Assembly: GCA_001792895.1 (NCBI GenBank)
Contig: MARA01000074.1
Location: forward strand, 1 to 64,000
DNA from: Lentinus brumalis
Taxonomy: Eukaryota; Basidiomycota; Agaricomycetes; Polyporales; Polyporaceae
DNA length: 64,000 nt
Direction of reading: 5' to 3'
Shown here one piece after another: positions 45,502 through 57,100 of the stretch. Every line of letters begins with the position of its first letter. The stretch's first letter is position 1. The position numbers and the translations under genes are program-made. The notes beneath the pieces are model-generated. The model was not told the origin of the DNA and made no database searches. It worked only from the letters and a program-made list of their open reading frames with translations.

Positions 45502-45590
45502 CACCATCTGTTGTACCCGTTTTATAAAACGAACCGTTAAATAGTCCAGCATCTTTTACAAAACGAACCGGTAGTTAGACAATATAATAC
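45502..45590 (+). repeat. KDZ left terminal inverted repeat with two TTTTAYAAAACGAACC boxes
   Basis: It starts CACCATCTGTTGTA and carries the 16-mer box at 45,520-45,535 (TTTTATAAAACGAACC) and at 45,554-45,569 (TTTTACAAAACGAACC), then ends ATATAATAC. The right end has the same layout in reverse. The 180 bp from here to the transposase stop (45,591-45,773) hold no other feature. Confidence 0.92.
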
Positions 45591-45773
45591 AGGCCCGGAG
45601 GAAGGTCCGTAGCCTCTTCCGGAGCATTGCCTCGGCTTCTCGGCTCCTGCCCAATGAGGTATGTCCTTCCGCAAGGCTTGTAGCGGTCAGATATCTATGT
45701 TTTAAGCGGTGGCCATCCATCCGGGAGATCAAATAAATGAATATATTGCTCCTGCGGAATCTCTGACCACAAA

Positions 45774-48700
45774 CTAGGGGTCCTCATCAGCTAATGGCCC
45801 CTCCACCATTCGTCGATACACTGCTGCATCGTTGTCCTCCTCCTGTTCGCCCTCCATGCCCTCCTCACCCTCTGCCACCTCCACCTCCTCCACCTGCAGG
45901 GTGACCTTGTTCTGGAAGCGCCGCCTGATCTTGCGCGGCACGTAACCGCTGACCGGCGCCCATTCCTTCCCCAGCTCCAAACCAGCATCCTTGGCCAGCG
46001 GCAGCCAGATCTGTCGGAACGAGCCGCGCAGCTGCCGACGAATAGCAGCCTGCTTGTAGGCATAAGCTGTGAGCCCTTCCTGCAGCGTCTCGTCGACCTC
46101 AGGACGCTTGCCAATGCGGCTCCTCCACTCCTCCTCCTGGAATGCTAGAAAGGCGAGAACGCGTCGCATCTCCTCGGGAAGAAGGCGTATTTCCTCCATC
46201 CACCTGCGTACACGAGCTCGTAGCTGCGTCCACTCAATCCGCAGGGACTCTGTGAAGCCGCCCTCATCGCTGTCTGCCCCTCGCCAGATCCAGGACATCG
46301 TCCTGTATCCCTCTGCAGGTCCCGGCCTCTTCTGCCTGCGCGCTCGCTCCGCCACAGCATCGGGGTCGTCGTCTTGCACCGAGCGGATGTCGTTGTCGGT
46401 GAGGACCTGGAACTCCCTCTCCCAGAGCCCCGGGCCGATGAGCGCCAGCTTCGCACGGCGTGCACGACGGTATTTCTCCGCAGCGCGCCGCACTCGTACA
46501 CCCTGGTTGTCGGTGTCGGTGCGGGATCGTGTGCTGGGGCCTTGATAGCGCACATGGAGCTTCTTCAGTGTCCAGAGACGGTGTTCGGCGTGTAGCTGAT
46601 TGCGCAGGTCTTGTAGAGCATCGCGACACTGCGCATCTCGTAGGCGGGCCTCGATTGATTGGATGTTTGCAGGGCAGGTCGCCGCGCGGTTCCTGCTGTC
46701 GATCTGGGAGGGGAGCCCAAGGCGTGTGGCCTCAATCTCCTGAGTGTCGACACGAGCTGCATCTTCCTGAGCCAGGAGAGCGAGAACCCCAGGGGTGAAG
46801 TTCGCCTGATGGGCACGAAACTTCTGCACGCGATGGCGGAAGGATGTGCGCAGCTCCAAGAGCTGTGGTAGTTTGCTCTCGTCGTCTTGTGCCCTGGTAG
46901 CTTCCAGCTGTACGCGTGACCTGTGTAGCAGTCAGTCACAGCTCTACATTCGCGCTGAATAAATTACTCACTGGACCTCCTCGAGCTCGAGTGCCATAGT
47001 GACAAATCCAAGCTCGCTCAGGCTGTCCTTGGCGACGTGACCTGGCTCTGCGCTCCGCGTCGTCTCCTCCTTGGCAATTGCTTGCTTAGTCTGCGCCTCC
47101 GAGGGTCCTGTAGCAGCGTGAGGAATGCCACATGGAAAAAAACAGCAAGTAGTGGTTCGTACCTGTCTTAACGGAGACATAGGGGTCTACGAGGGTCATG
47201 TCGGCCTCCCATGTGGCCACCTGACGCTCCCACTCGTCGGTATTTTCCTTACGCAAGCTTGTGGTCAACTGCTTGAACGCAGCCCCTTGAGCGGCTGCCA
47301 TGCTCCTAGCGTGGAGGTACCGCCGTCGCATAAGCTCGGCTATGGATATGTTAGCATGTGCTGACGATACAGATTGCAAGAGAACGACAACATACCGAGG
47401 CCGATGATCTTCGTCCAGTTGGCATGACCCCACACTTCCTCAAGATAGCCCTGTCGCCCGCCCGGTCCCATCTGCTTGGTGCTGTTGGCCGCTGACTGAG
47501 ATCCCCACCATACACGCTCTACCCCCTCCCCATCGGTGCGCGCGGCGCCAGGAATGTAGTTGAGGGAGTACTTCGAGTGCTCCTTGCGCTCGTGACTGTG
47601 CCAGTGGAGCTTGGGAATGGCGTACTTGATGCTGCCGGTTGGAAGCGGGATTTGCATGTGCGTAGGGAACTTGGCAATGCGGTCGAGCAAGCCTTTTGAC
47701 CACTGGCATGCTATGTCGTAGGAGATGAGCTTGCGAACGCGCAGATGTCGGAGCATTGCTGAGACGAAGATGAAGTCCATGTTGATCCACCTGGTAGCGT
47801 GATTAGAGACCGCACAACCAGAGGGTTATTGTCGAACTCACTTTTCACCAAGCTGTGTATCTCCTACGCCATTCGCGAGCATAAACTCGTGCCGCGAGCA
47901 GACGGCCGCCCCTACCCCAGACGCAGCGTACCCCTTGGCATACTTCATGTTCGCCTTGGTCATCGCTGCAAACCCAGAACACGTTGACACCTGGCACGTG
48001 TGATTGGTCAGTTCAAGGGTGAAGACCGCCAATCCCATGAGAGACGCACGTCTTTCTGTGTACCATAGCCGGTAAGCATCTCCTCATAAGGATCGTCCTC
48101 GACGAAGTATCCCCAGCCGGCACCGAGGATAGGATCCTTCTGCTTGCTTGAGACGTCTCGTCGCTTGAGGCGGAAGCACGCGTCCAGAGCCACGCATAGC
48201 ATGTAAAGATATCTAAAGATGTGTGGTAAGGAGCCAGATCGCGCGAAACCAAGCAAAGCTACATACTGCAGGTCTTCAGAGACGTCTTCCCAGTTTGGTG
48301 GAAGGTTGATGTCGGGGTGAGGGCATGCGGGGCATTGAACGGCGAGCTCACCCTGCTTGGTGCCTGCGATACCAGTCGGATCGTGCGCACGCCCAGCGCG
48401 TTTGAGACGCTTCAGATATCTCCACTGCGCGACGACGCGCATGAACGATTTGTAGCGGTCTTGAATCACCTTCGTTCCGCTGTTGTCGGTAAGTCGCTCC
48501 AACGACTCGTAGTAGTCGTACATCGAGACCTTGCCCTGGACGCTTTGAATGTGGTAGTGCTCCAATAGACCAAACGTATAGACCGTGCCGGGCTCGGTGA
48601 TTGTCGCGGGGAAGAAGTCGCGGCGCAGCAGTTGCTCGTATGGAGTACCGGCCGTACCTGCCTGATCGCACCCGCAGTAGCGGATGCTCGCGTTGTGGTG

Positions 48701-49554
48701 GCCGTTGACGTCGATGATGCAGAAATCGTCCGGCGCCGCGCTTGGATTGGAACATTGAGAACCGTCGGGGTGCCCAAGCTGGACGATGAGGCCGATCTCT
48801 TTGAGTGAGGTGACCTCGAAGTACTTCCCATTCCACCTCTGCTGAGACTTAGTACACAAGCCGTAGCAGAGGTATAACGAGGAGCGCACCTGCAGCCGAT
48901 GACAGACCAGGCGTCGATGCCGCTCCTTCACGCATTCCTCGCACTCCAGATGGCCGGGGTTGCATGAAGTACACCGTATGGTCGCGGGGCGCGCGTTGGA
49001 CTGGTCGCGGCAAGATAGACAGCGGTCAAATGGACGGAAGTCAGCCCTTCCATCCCGCCGCACCAGCTCGTCCAGGACGCAATCAGCCATCGGGAGCCAC
49101 GTCTTCATAGGCTCGTCCTGGAAAAGGTTAGTGATGACCGGCTTCAAAGTAGCTTTGAAAAACGTACCGAGTTCAAATAGCGCTTCGCTCGCCCTCCACT
49201 CAGGCCACCCTGGCGCGCGTCTTGATCTGCGGCGGGCGCGACGGAGTCGGTGCCGAGATTCACAATGTTGTCTGAATCTGTGCTGGGGATGGCATGTTCC
49301 GACTCCAAGTCGAAGGGCGTCTCAGGCCGAGGTGTTGCAGCTGGGCTCGGGCTTGGGACAGGGATTGTTTCGCTTCTCACCCGTCGCAGGTCGGCAGACA
49401 GCGTATCGACAGAGGAGGCTGGAGCTGTCTTGGGCAGGCGGGCAGGAACCGCAGGAGGGGGCGGTAGACAGAAGCCGAGGAGACCGAGAAGTCAGCGCAA
49501 GAGTCAAGGTCTGCTTCACGGAAGCGGCGCTTTCGCGCTCGGGAAGCCATCCAG
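45774..49554 (-). CDS. KDZ transposase with N-terminal CxC2-type cysteine cluster
   Basis: A likely start at 49,554 (MASRARKRRFREADLDSCAD) leads, through an unresolved join near 49,400-49,480, to exons ending at 45,774. Domains in order: a cysteine cluster (CLSCRDQSNARPATIRCTSC, then CEECVKERHRRLVCH, later CGCDQAG) of the CxC2 type, and the KDZ core (VALDACFRLKRRDVSSKQKD; CSGFAAMTKANMKYAKGYAA; NMDFIFVSAML). The likely catalytic sites are the Asp of SYDIACQWSKGL and the Glu in DGEGVERVWW. A long helical C-terminus follows (WRSRIGKRPEVDETLQEGLT), ending in an acidic tail. The enzyme would cut and move the element. The gene is head to head with the TET/JBP gene. No stop interrupts the exons I can follow. 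Confidence 0.92.
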
Positions 49555-49867
49555 AGGACTGAATAGAGGTAAAGTTTGACACTGACAGCTGGGCGACTCG
49601 CAGAGTCACGGCAACCACGTGACCGTGACGCGTCGCGGCGTACTTCACGCACCAGCTGAGAGCGCTTGTTGTTGGACCACACCCCGACCACCACATCCAT
49701 ACTCTCGCCCCGGAGGACATGGGTCGCTACGCTGCCATAGGTGAGCATACATTGTCAACGCCCCTCCTCGAGTCCTGTGGCATTCTATAAGCGGGGCCCG
49801 CCCTTGGGCCTCGGAGAACAGCCAGGACTTATCCAGGAGGGGTGGTTTCAGCTTGATTGGAGCGCGG
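49555..49867. promoter_or_regulatory. Shared divergent promoter of KDZ transposase and TET/JBP genes
   Basis: Only about 313 bp separate the two start codons, so both promoters must lie here. I do not see a clear TATA box. The short distance implies coordinated expression. Confidence 0.55.
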
Positions 49868-51671
49868 ATGAGTACTGACACGCGTATTCTACCGTATAGA
49901 CACATCCCCAACCGTGTTCGGCTTCCACAAGGTGCGTCCAGTGCCCGAAAACGCGTGCTCCGAGGCTCATCCCCGCCCCAGACGCGCGCCGGCGCCGCGT
50001 TCTCACCCTGGGATGCAGATGCAGGGGTGCCCCTGCATGCCCCATCCAGTCTCAACCTCGATGCGCTCTTCCGCGCGTCATTGAAGGAGAAAGCCGCCAT
50101 GATGCAGAACGGCGAGGGCGTTCATGTAGACGAGCCCGACCTTGGACACCTGGAAGAGGCAGAACACTCCCACGGTCCCACGCGCAGCGCGAAGTCATGC
50201 CCGACCCCGCCTCCTGCCCACCAGCCCCCGTCCTCCCCCTGCTCATCCCCTCTTTCGTCGCCGCCATCTTCTCCGATGCTTGCGTCCCCAATATTCGCCA
50301 CCGCCGAGCTACCTGCCCCCCTGCCCATCATTCTCGACGCCCCCGTAGTAGCTGCACCTGCGCCTCAACTGCGCTGCTCCGATGGACTCTCGAAGGCGGA
50401 GTTCCACAAGATGAAGAAGGTCCAGCGCAAGCGTGACCAACGCCGCGAGGAGCGGGAGAGGAAGCAGCGCGAGGCAGGCACCTCCTTGAAAGCGGCATGC
50501 CTGAAGCACCGAAGCGGCGGCGAGACGTTCGCCGCCAACTTTGCGCTGCGCCCGGAGAACGTGCATGTCGCCAGCACGGGTGTCATTGGCCGCGCGATCC
50601 GCGTTCTGCGGGACGTGCGCAAGGGTACGTCGCTCAAGAGTGCGAAACGGCTTGGGTTTGGATATGTCAAGTGGTCTGGCAAGTGCGTATATCGCGCTAC
50701 TGTCCCCGCATGCGCTCGCTCACCTGCGGATGCCCATAGAAACAACTGCTACATTGCCGACTGCCACGGCACCATCTTCACCACTCTGGTCGGCGAGGCG
50801 AAGGACGCGCAGTGGCCTGCGCTTATCAAGAGGGTGACGGAGAAGTTCGAGCGAGCACAGAGGCTGCTGGCCCAGCTTGAGGACGAGCCAGAGCATAGGC
50901 GGGGCAAGTATTTCGCCGTGCACACCGGACATTCAATCGGCTCTGGGCAACAGGTGCGTACACAGCAACCTCGTCCCCGCTCGCGACTCTTACGGCAACA
51001 TCAGCGGCCGGGAAATCTGCGCAACACCGTGAGGCGGCAGCAGATCATCGACGACCTCAAGCAAGACCCCGATGTTGTGCGCGTCGCCAACTTTGCGAGC
51101 GGTACGTCGTCTCGTATGGCTGTACGCTATGTCGGTGCCAACGCCACACGCAGGCGCACTCAGCAACTACGTTCCGAACGTCCACAAGGTGTACCAGGAT
51201 AATATGGAGGCTCTACTTGACTCCGATCCCTCGCTCAAGCGCAATTTCCCGAACAACGTGTTCTCCGCTGCGACCTTCAACCTCGGGCCACGCGTCGCAA
51301 CTCGTCCGCATCTGGATCACTTGAACTTCGCCTATGGCATGTGCGCCGTCCTCGCGCTAGGGAACTACGACTACAAGAAAGGAGGCCATATAATCCTGTG
51401 GGATGCGAAACTGATCATTGAGTTTCCCCCAGGTGCGACCATCCTGCTCCCCTCTGCAATCCTGCGACACTCGAATGTTTCAATCGCTCGCCATGAGACT
51501 CGCTACTCCTTTACCCAGTACACTGCGGGCGGGCTGTTCCGCTGGGTCCGCGCAGGATTCAGGACGCTCAGGTCATTGCGGGCAGCAGGGAGCGACTTAA
51601 GCAGTGAATATGAGGAGTGGAAGGATGGGTGGAGACTGTTCCCAAACGTTCGTGACATGTACGGCCACTGA
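49868..51671 (+). CDS. TET/JBP-family 2-oxoglutarate/Fe(II) dioxygenase
   Basis: Four exons (49868-50682, 50740-50953, 51005-51101, 51154-51671) join in phase to 547 residues. The N-terminal 150-200 residues are Pro/Ser-rich, then a Lys/Arg-rich helix (MKKVQRKRDQRREERERKQR) may bind DNA. The catalytic double-stranded beta-helix lies at about 410-500. It has the metal ligands His428 and Asp430 in RPHLDHLN and the distal His481 in ILRHSNVSI; Arg492 in ETRYSFTQY is expected to bind 2-oxoglutarate. The stretch KGGHIILWDAKLIIEFPPGA is characteristic of the basidiomycete TET/JBP group. Relatives oxidise 5-methylcytosine to 5-hydroxymethylcytosine and further. All key residues are present, so activity is likely. 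It shares a promoter region with the KDZ transposase. The ATG at 49,868 is the first in frame. Confidence 0.93.
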
Positions 51672-52123
51672 GCCAGCCTTTGGAGTCGTGTATCAGACAG
51701 CTATCTCCCTGAGGAATACAATGTTCTTGGCTGCCCATGCGCTCGTGCCCACTGAAATGTTGAATGACTGGAGTGAATTTATATGACAATCTGGCGAGCT
51801 GCATACCCCGTTGGGGTACCTGTTTGAGTCTGTGTCTACAGCCTCTGGGGTGCCTTCGACATCGGACAGGCAGACTCGTGTTGCGAAGTCATGCAGGCTC
51901 CCCGCCAAATTGTAAGACGCGTCTTAAAATGTCAGACGCGTCTTACGGCGCTAGACCCCGGCGTGCACAGTAAGACGCCTCTGTCTCTGACAGGAACCCG
52001 ACCTTCCAAGGTTCCACCTGCTTAGTCTATTACCTTCCTCCTCTCTCGCATTCTGTTGCGCTGTCACCGACCTTCATTCAAAGCCCTTCGCATCACTTGT
52101 TCTCAACTCTGTACTCTCGCGAG
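51672..52123. promoter_or_regulatory. Spacer with two AGACGCGTCT palindromes upstream of the small basic gene
   Basis: The palindrome TAAGACGCGTCTTA lies at 51,913-51,926, and AGACGCGTCT recurs at 51,934-51,943 followed by TAC. A half-site, GTAAGACGCC, follows near 51,970. Together the first two form a larger inverted repeat starting GTAAGACGCG and ending CGCGTCTTAC. Each core has two CpG sites. It lies 150-210 bp before the next start codon, so a regulatory role is plausible. Pyrimidine-rich sequence follows. Confidence 0.7.
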
Positions 52124-52845
52124 ATGAGCCAGTCCCAGACACCGACCGGTGAAGTGCAGACCCGCACGAAGGACCCCGTGAAGACAGCAAAGGCTCGGCT
52201 TTTGCGACAAGCTCGCAACAAACGCCACTACGAGAAGAAGAAAAGGTGTGTTGTACTACAAGTTCGTTGCTTACGGTGTACTTAGTAGTACTCTTTGTTG
52301 CAGGATGCGGGAATATCAGGCTCGACTACATGCATCGTACGAAGGCAGCAAGTCACGTAAGGGTCCTCCGGGCTCCGGAAGCGGCACAGCGGTGTAAGTT
52401 CCAAGCTATAACTACTCCGAACACTGGTGGACGGTATCTAATGCTATCGTGCCACCCATGCCCCAGGCTTCTCTCTCCCGTCACCCCTCCTGCAGGCTTG
52501 TCGGCGTTGGTACTGGCCCGAGTCGGTGAGCTGAACGCCCGGCTCGTTGCATGGGGGTACCAGGACGATCCTCGCGAGCACACCGTGCACCTGAAGTCCC
52601 AGATCAAGAAATATCGTCGTCGGGCACGCTGGCCGGACGTTTGGCTTGAGGATACCGGGAAATGGGTGATGGAGGGGGATGATATCGTTCGTGGATTAGA
52701 GGAGTTGATTGGCTCGGCCGCAATGGAGTTGCCCCACTCTCGTGTTGCACAACTCTGGCAGACTGTGGCCTCGACGGCCTTCAACGCGATGGGGATGATC
52801 GCTATTACTCAATTCAAGGTCGATGATGTTGAGGCCTCTCTGTAA
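52124..52845 (+). CDS. Small basic protein of the KDZ element, uncharacterised
   Basis: Three exons (52124-52245, 52304-52393, 52467-52845) join in phase to 196 residues. The N-terminus is a strongly basic helix (KTAKARLLRQARNKRHYEKK, then RMREYQARLHASYE) that resembles the basic region of a bZIP-like DNA-binding segment but without a leucine heptad. The C-terminal two thirds are globular with several Trp (YRRRARWPDVWLEDTGKWVM; SRVAQLWQTVASTAFNAMGM). I recognise no family. A DNA-binding accessory role within the element is an inference from the basic region only. Confidence 0.65.
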
Positions 52846-52989
52846 TGACCTCGCGCAGAGACACCAATGCCAAACTTTTCGCATGTTCAGATTGATGATA
52901 TATATCCATAGTATTGTGGAATATGTGAGCAGGGTATCGAGATAGCGTATGTGTACCACAGCAGCAGGACAAGTGTGGTACTTTACAGA

Positions 52990-53909
52990 CTACAGCGGCA
53001 ACTCCGACTCAAAAACTGGCACGCCCACCCTCCCCTTGCTCTCTGCATGCGTGAAGTACTGCTGCGCCTCCAAATAGCTATGGAAGGCCCGTACCTTCCG
53101 GCCTGGGTGCTTGCCAGCCATACTGAACGCGGTAATTCTATGCAGCGTCGGTGAGAAGGTTAATACAAAGGCGTATAGAGACTGCTTAACTTACTTGTCT
53201 GTATATACTCCTGGGGTATCACCGCGCACCACCGCGTACGCGCGGCCCTCAGACACGATGATGGTCGAGGTGGTCGTGGTGGGTAGCGAGCTAGTGGTTG
53301 TGCGAGGCGTGTCCACGGACTCGGCGACGGCACTCAGACGAGTGCGAACAGGGGATCGCGGCGTGGGGAGCGGCGTAGGGAGTGCCGCACCAGGCATGGT
53401 GGGCGATGGAGTAGCCGGAGCTTTCTGGATCGCCTTCGGGGTCGAGGGAGCACTCACATAAGTTGCCGATGACGTGGTAGAGGGAGTGGCGTGCAGCGAG
53501 GAGGAGGAAGCCGGGGGTATGCGGAGGTCTGTAGTAATCGCCGCGCGTGGCTCTGGAACCACCCATCGCTTCTTCTTCCAGCCAGGCCCATTCACAAACG
53601 CACGACGTGCAGCCTCCACGCCATCGAACCGTTTGAAGGTCGCTCCGCTGAACCCGGTCACGAGAGGATTGGTTAGGCCCCTGCGGTGTTGTGAGATCGT
53701 CGTATGGAAGGCGATACTATCGGTCGTTCGAAATGCACATACCAGCTCATTATTACCCCCACGCATCGCCCCACCCAGACCACATAAGCGTCCGCATCGT
53801 CGATGTCGCCGATGGGTACGATCTGCCCATACTCGTCGTATATCGGTGTTGCGCCGAGACTCAGAGCGAAGCGGTCGTACTCTTCACGTTGTTGTCGTGT
53901 TAAGGGCAT
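52990..53909 (-). CDS. Protein with two viroplasmin/RNase-H1-N-terminal-like modules
   Basis: Three exons (53909-53743, 53680-53195, 53137-52990) join in phase to 266 residues. The first module, about residues 41-85, reads AYVVWVGRCVGVIMSWGLTN, then VTGFSGATFKRFDGVEAARR and AF. This matches the pattern of the caulimovirus viroplasmin / RNase H1 N-terminal domain: a Y-V-V-x-G-R-x-x-G strand, a Trp after the first helix, G-F-S-G-A-x-x-K-x-F, then E-A-x-x-A-F. A second, weaker copy follows a Ser/Thr/Pro linker, at about 205-250 (AYAVVRGDTPGVYTDK, then RAFHSYLEAQQYF). In RNase H1 this fold binds RNA:DNA hybrids. No RNase H catalytic domain is present. Its place in a DNA transposon is unexpected. 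The family call rests on the motif pattern only. Confidence 0.7.
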
Positions 53910-54110
53910 TGGGCGACACCAGAGAGGTGCAGAACGGAGAGGAGGACGATAAGGACGCGACTCGGTCAAGCGAGCAGAGTGTGCGGAGGAGGAGTTGTGC
54001 AAAGAGGCGCCAAGTGTGGTCGCGGTCACCTGCCCTCGAACGCACAACTGGCGCCTAACCACGTCCAGCCATCTCCTCCTCGACGCCATTCGTCGTCACT
54101 ACCTGCCACC

Positions 54111-57100
54111 ATGTCCCTTTCGAACATCAATCTCGAAATCTCAGAGGTTCAACCCCAGCGCTCTCGAACCTCGGGCCCTACTCGGGACAATCGCAACGCG
54201 CACCGCCAAAGCAAGAAGAATGACACGGTCAACCCAGGCAAACGCGGTGCGAAGTCGACATTCCAAGGCATGCGGTGGGACTACCTAGTCGAAAACGTCG
54301 ACGCTCTCAGAGACTGCAAGTTCTCTCGAGTCCGGAAGGCGCATGCGACCTTCTGGCACAACTTTTTCGCGCGTTATTGGGCAAAGTTTAATTGGCAGCT
54401 CCCTCTCGACCGCGACCCTCGTCCTGAAGATGTCTGGAAGACCGACCAGGAGTGCACCGCTGAGGAGCTCAAGGTGAAGTCAGATGTCATTGCGCAAACA
54501 CAGGTGGTACGTCTTTGGATGAAATCGCTGCCAAGAACGCGACTAACTCAGACGCACACAGCAATTGAAAACCTCCATGCACTATCTCGTCAACTCGCGC
54601 ATCAGCAAGGAGTCCAATCCGTGGACGCTCATGCTGGCCTCACTCAAGCGACAAGCAACCTGTCCTTCGCCGCGCCAGCTGGCCCCGTGGCAGCTTTACA
54701 TGTCGTTGAAGGGTGACGAGATAGACGACATCTTCGCCTCCTGCTGGCCGCTTGCAGGTCTGGAGCCGAAGGATAGCCTGGCGTTCCGCGGCATTATTGC
54801 GCGCGAGCAGTTGGCCCTGGAATCAGACGAGTACAAGGAGTGGCTGAAGAGCGAATGCGTGCGCCGACACAAGGAGGATCTGGACAAGCACAGGCAGATG
54901 GGCACGGTACCCGAGGAGCTCACTGACGAGCAGTCGCGCGAATTGTGAGTCTATTATTCCTTCTGCAATGTGTGCAATACTGAATGCATTGTCAGTGCGC
55001 GTGCTGAGCTCGCCCTGGCTGTGCAACCACTTTTGGAGATCATCGCCGACCTCACCGGCTTCCATGTCTCCTTGATCTGTGGACTTGTGTTCCCAAGCGG
55101 TCCCCAGGAATTCCAGATAAAAGTGTGAGTACACGGCATCCTGTTGTCTCGCCCCTGTCCTGACGGCCTTGGCTCTTGTGTGCAGCATCAATGCGGGGAA
55201 AACCGACAGACCAATCCCGATGACATGGAACCAGCACGAAGGCGAACGGTTCCATAGCGACGTCATTGGTTCGTTCGTTCGCTTCCTTACCCACACCACT
55301 GGTATGTCATATCTCGTAGCGTTGATAGATTACATTGCTGATGTCTCTCTAGGCTTCAAGACTCGCATGGCCGCCCTGGGGACCGCGTCTGCGCCCGCTC
55401 AACAGCCTGCCAGTGACGCTAGCACATCGGCTACGCCGCTGGGAACCCCTTTGCTGTCCAATCTCGACCCCTCCCTCAGTACTGCGGCTGCCGCCGGACC
55501 TTCTAATACCAGCTCGAAGCGGGTCGCCGCGAAGGCTCGCCAAGGGAAGTCCAAGGGTCAGCGCAGCCGTTGACGTCGTGGAGGGGTTGCCGAGGAAACA
55601 TCGGAAGAGGAGTATGATGATGATGAGGAAGAGGAGGACGAGGATGATGTCCCGAGAGACCCATGGGACCTCGACGCGACGCCGTATAGTCGTCCCTCCC
55701 GCGCCCTCGGGGATGCCGACGATGGTGACGATGAGGAGGAGGCTGGGGACGGGAGTCAGGAGGTCCCTACTCCAGAAGAACTCGGCCTGAACGATGCAGT
55801 GAAGGAGGAGCTCGCTGCGCTCTCGCGCCAGGCGCGTCGCCGCTGACTGCTGTCCTTGTCCCGCATGTCGGAGTACGAGCTGCAGGCAGTCTGCATGCGA
55901 GCGCAGAATGCCGCAACTATGCGCCGCATTGATCAGGAGCATGGCATCTTCCCCAAGCCCAAGCCCAAGCCTCGCCCACGCCCTCGAACCGATGCCTCGG
56001 CGCCTCGTCGACAGTCTGCAAGGCTGAATGCTGCACAGGCGGCGCAGGACCCGACTCGCGTGCCCGACGACCCGCAAGGCCCGACTAGCACGCCCGACGA
56101 GCCGCAGGACCCGACTCGCACGCCCGACTCGCCGCAGGGCGCGACTCGCGTGCCCGACAACACGCAGAATGCGACTCGCACGCCCAGCGAGCCGCAGGAC
56201 CCGACTCGCACGCCCGACAACCCGCAGGGCGCGACTCGCGTGCCCGACAACACGCAGGATGCGACTCGCGTGCCCGACAACACGCAGGATGCGACTCGCA
56301 CGCCCAGCGAGCCGCAGGACCCGACTCGCACGCCCGACAACCCGCAGGGCGCGACTCGCGTGCCCGACAACACGCAGGATGCAACTCGCACGCCCAGCGA
56401 GCCGCAGGGCACGACTCGCACACCCAACGAGCCGCAGGACGCGACTCACATGCCCGACGACCCGCAGGACGCGACTCGCATGCCCGACGACCCGCAGGGC
56501 CCAACCCGCGTGCCCGACAACATGCAGGACGCGACTCGCACGCCCAACGACCCGCAGGACGCAACTCGCACCCCCAATGACCCGCAGGACCCGGCGCGCA
56601 TGCCCGACGGCCCGAAGGACGCGACTCACATGCCCGACGACCCGCAGCACCTGACTCACATCGACGAACAGGACCCAGCGCGCATGCCCGATGTCGTGCG
56701 GGACTTGACATGCACACCCGGTGTGGCGCAGGACGCGTCGCACGCCGCTGATGTCACACAGGACATCGAGCCCGTTGCTGGTGTCGGAGGTGAACCTAGT
56801 CAAGGACTCAGTCGTGGTCAGAAGCGTCCCCGCGACGTAGATGGCGTTGCTGTCCCCGAGTGTCCGGCTGTCGACGACTCGCAGTGGCCGACATGGCTGC
56901 GCGAGGCGTACGACTTCTTGATCGAGAAGGACTACGGTCCTATCTTCAAGCGTGCGGTGCAGTGGTGGGCCACGCTTGAGAGGGTATATGGGTTGGAGAG
57001 TGGGGTAAGTATCCCATGCTGCGTCTTGCATTTCATCGCTCATACATTCATGCAGAGAAAGGGCCTTGGCACTGCGGGTTGTCCAGAGGAAGTGGGGAAC

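Noticed and set aside
55571..55573. TGA codons as recoded (selenocysteine or readthrough) positions
   Set aside because: I see no insertion element or conserved context, and these fungi are not known to use selenocysteine. CpG decay is simpler.
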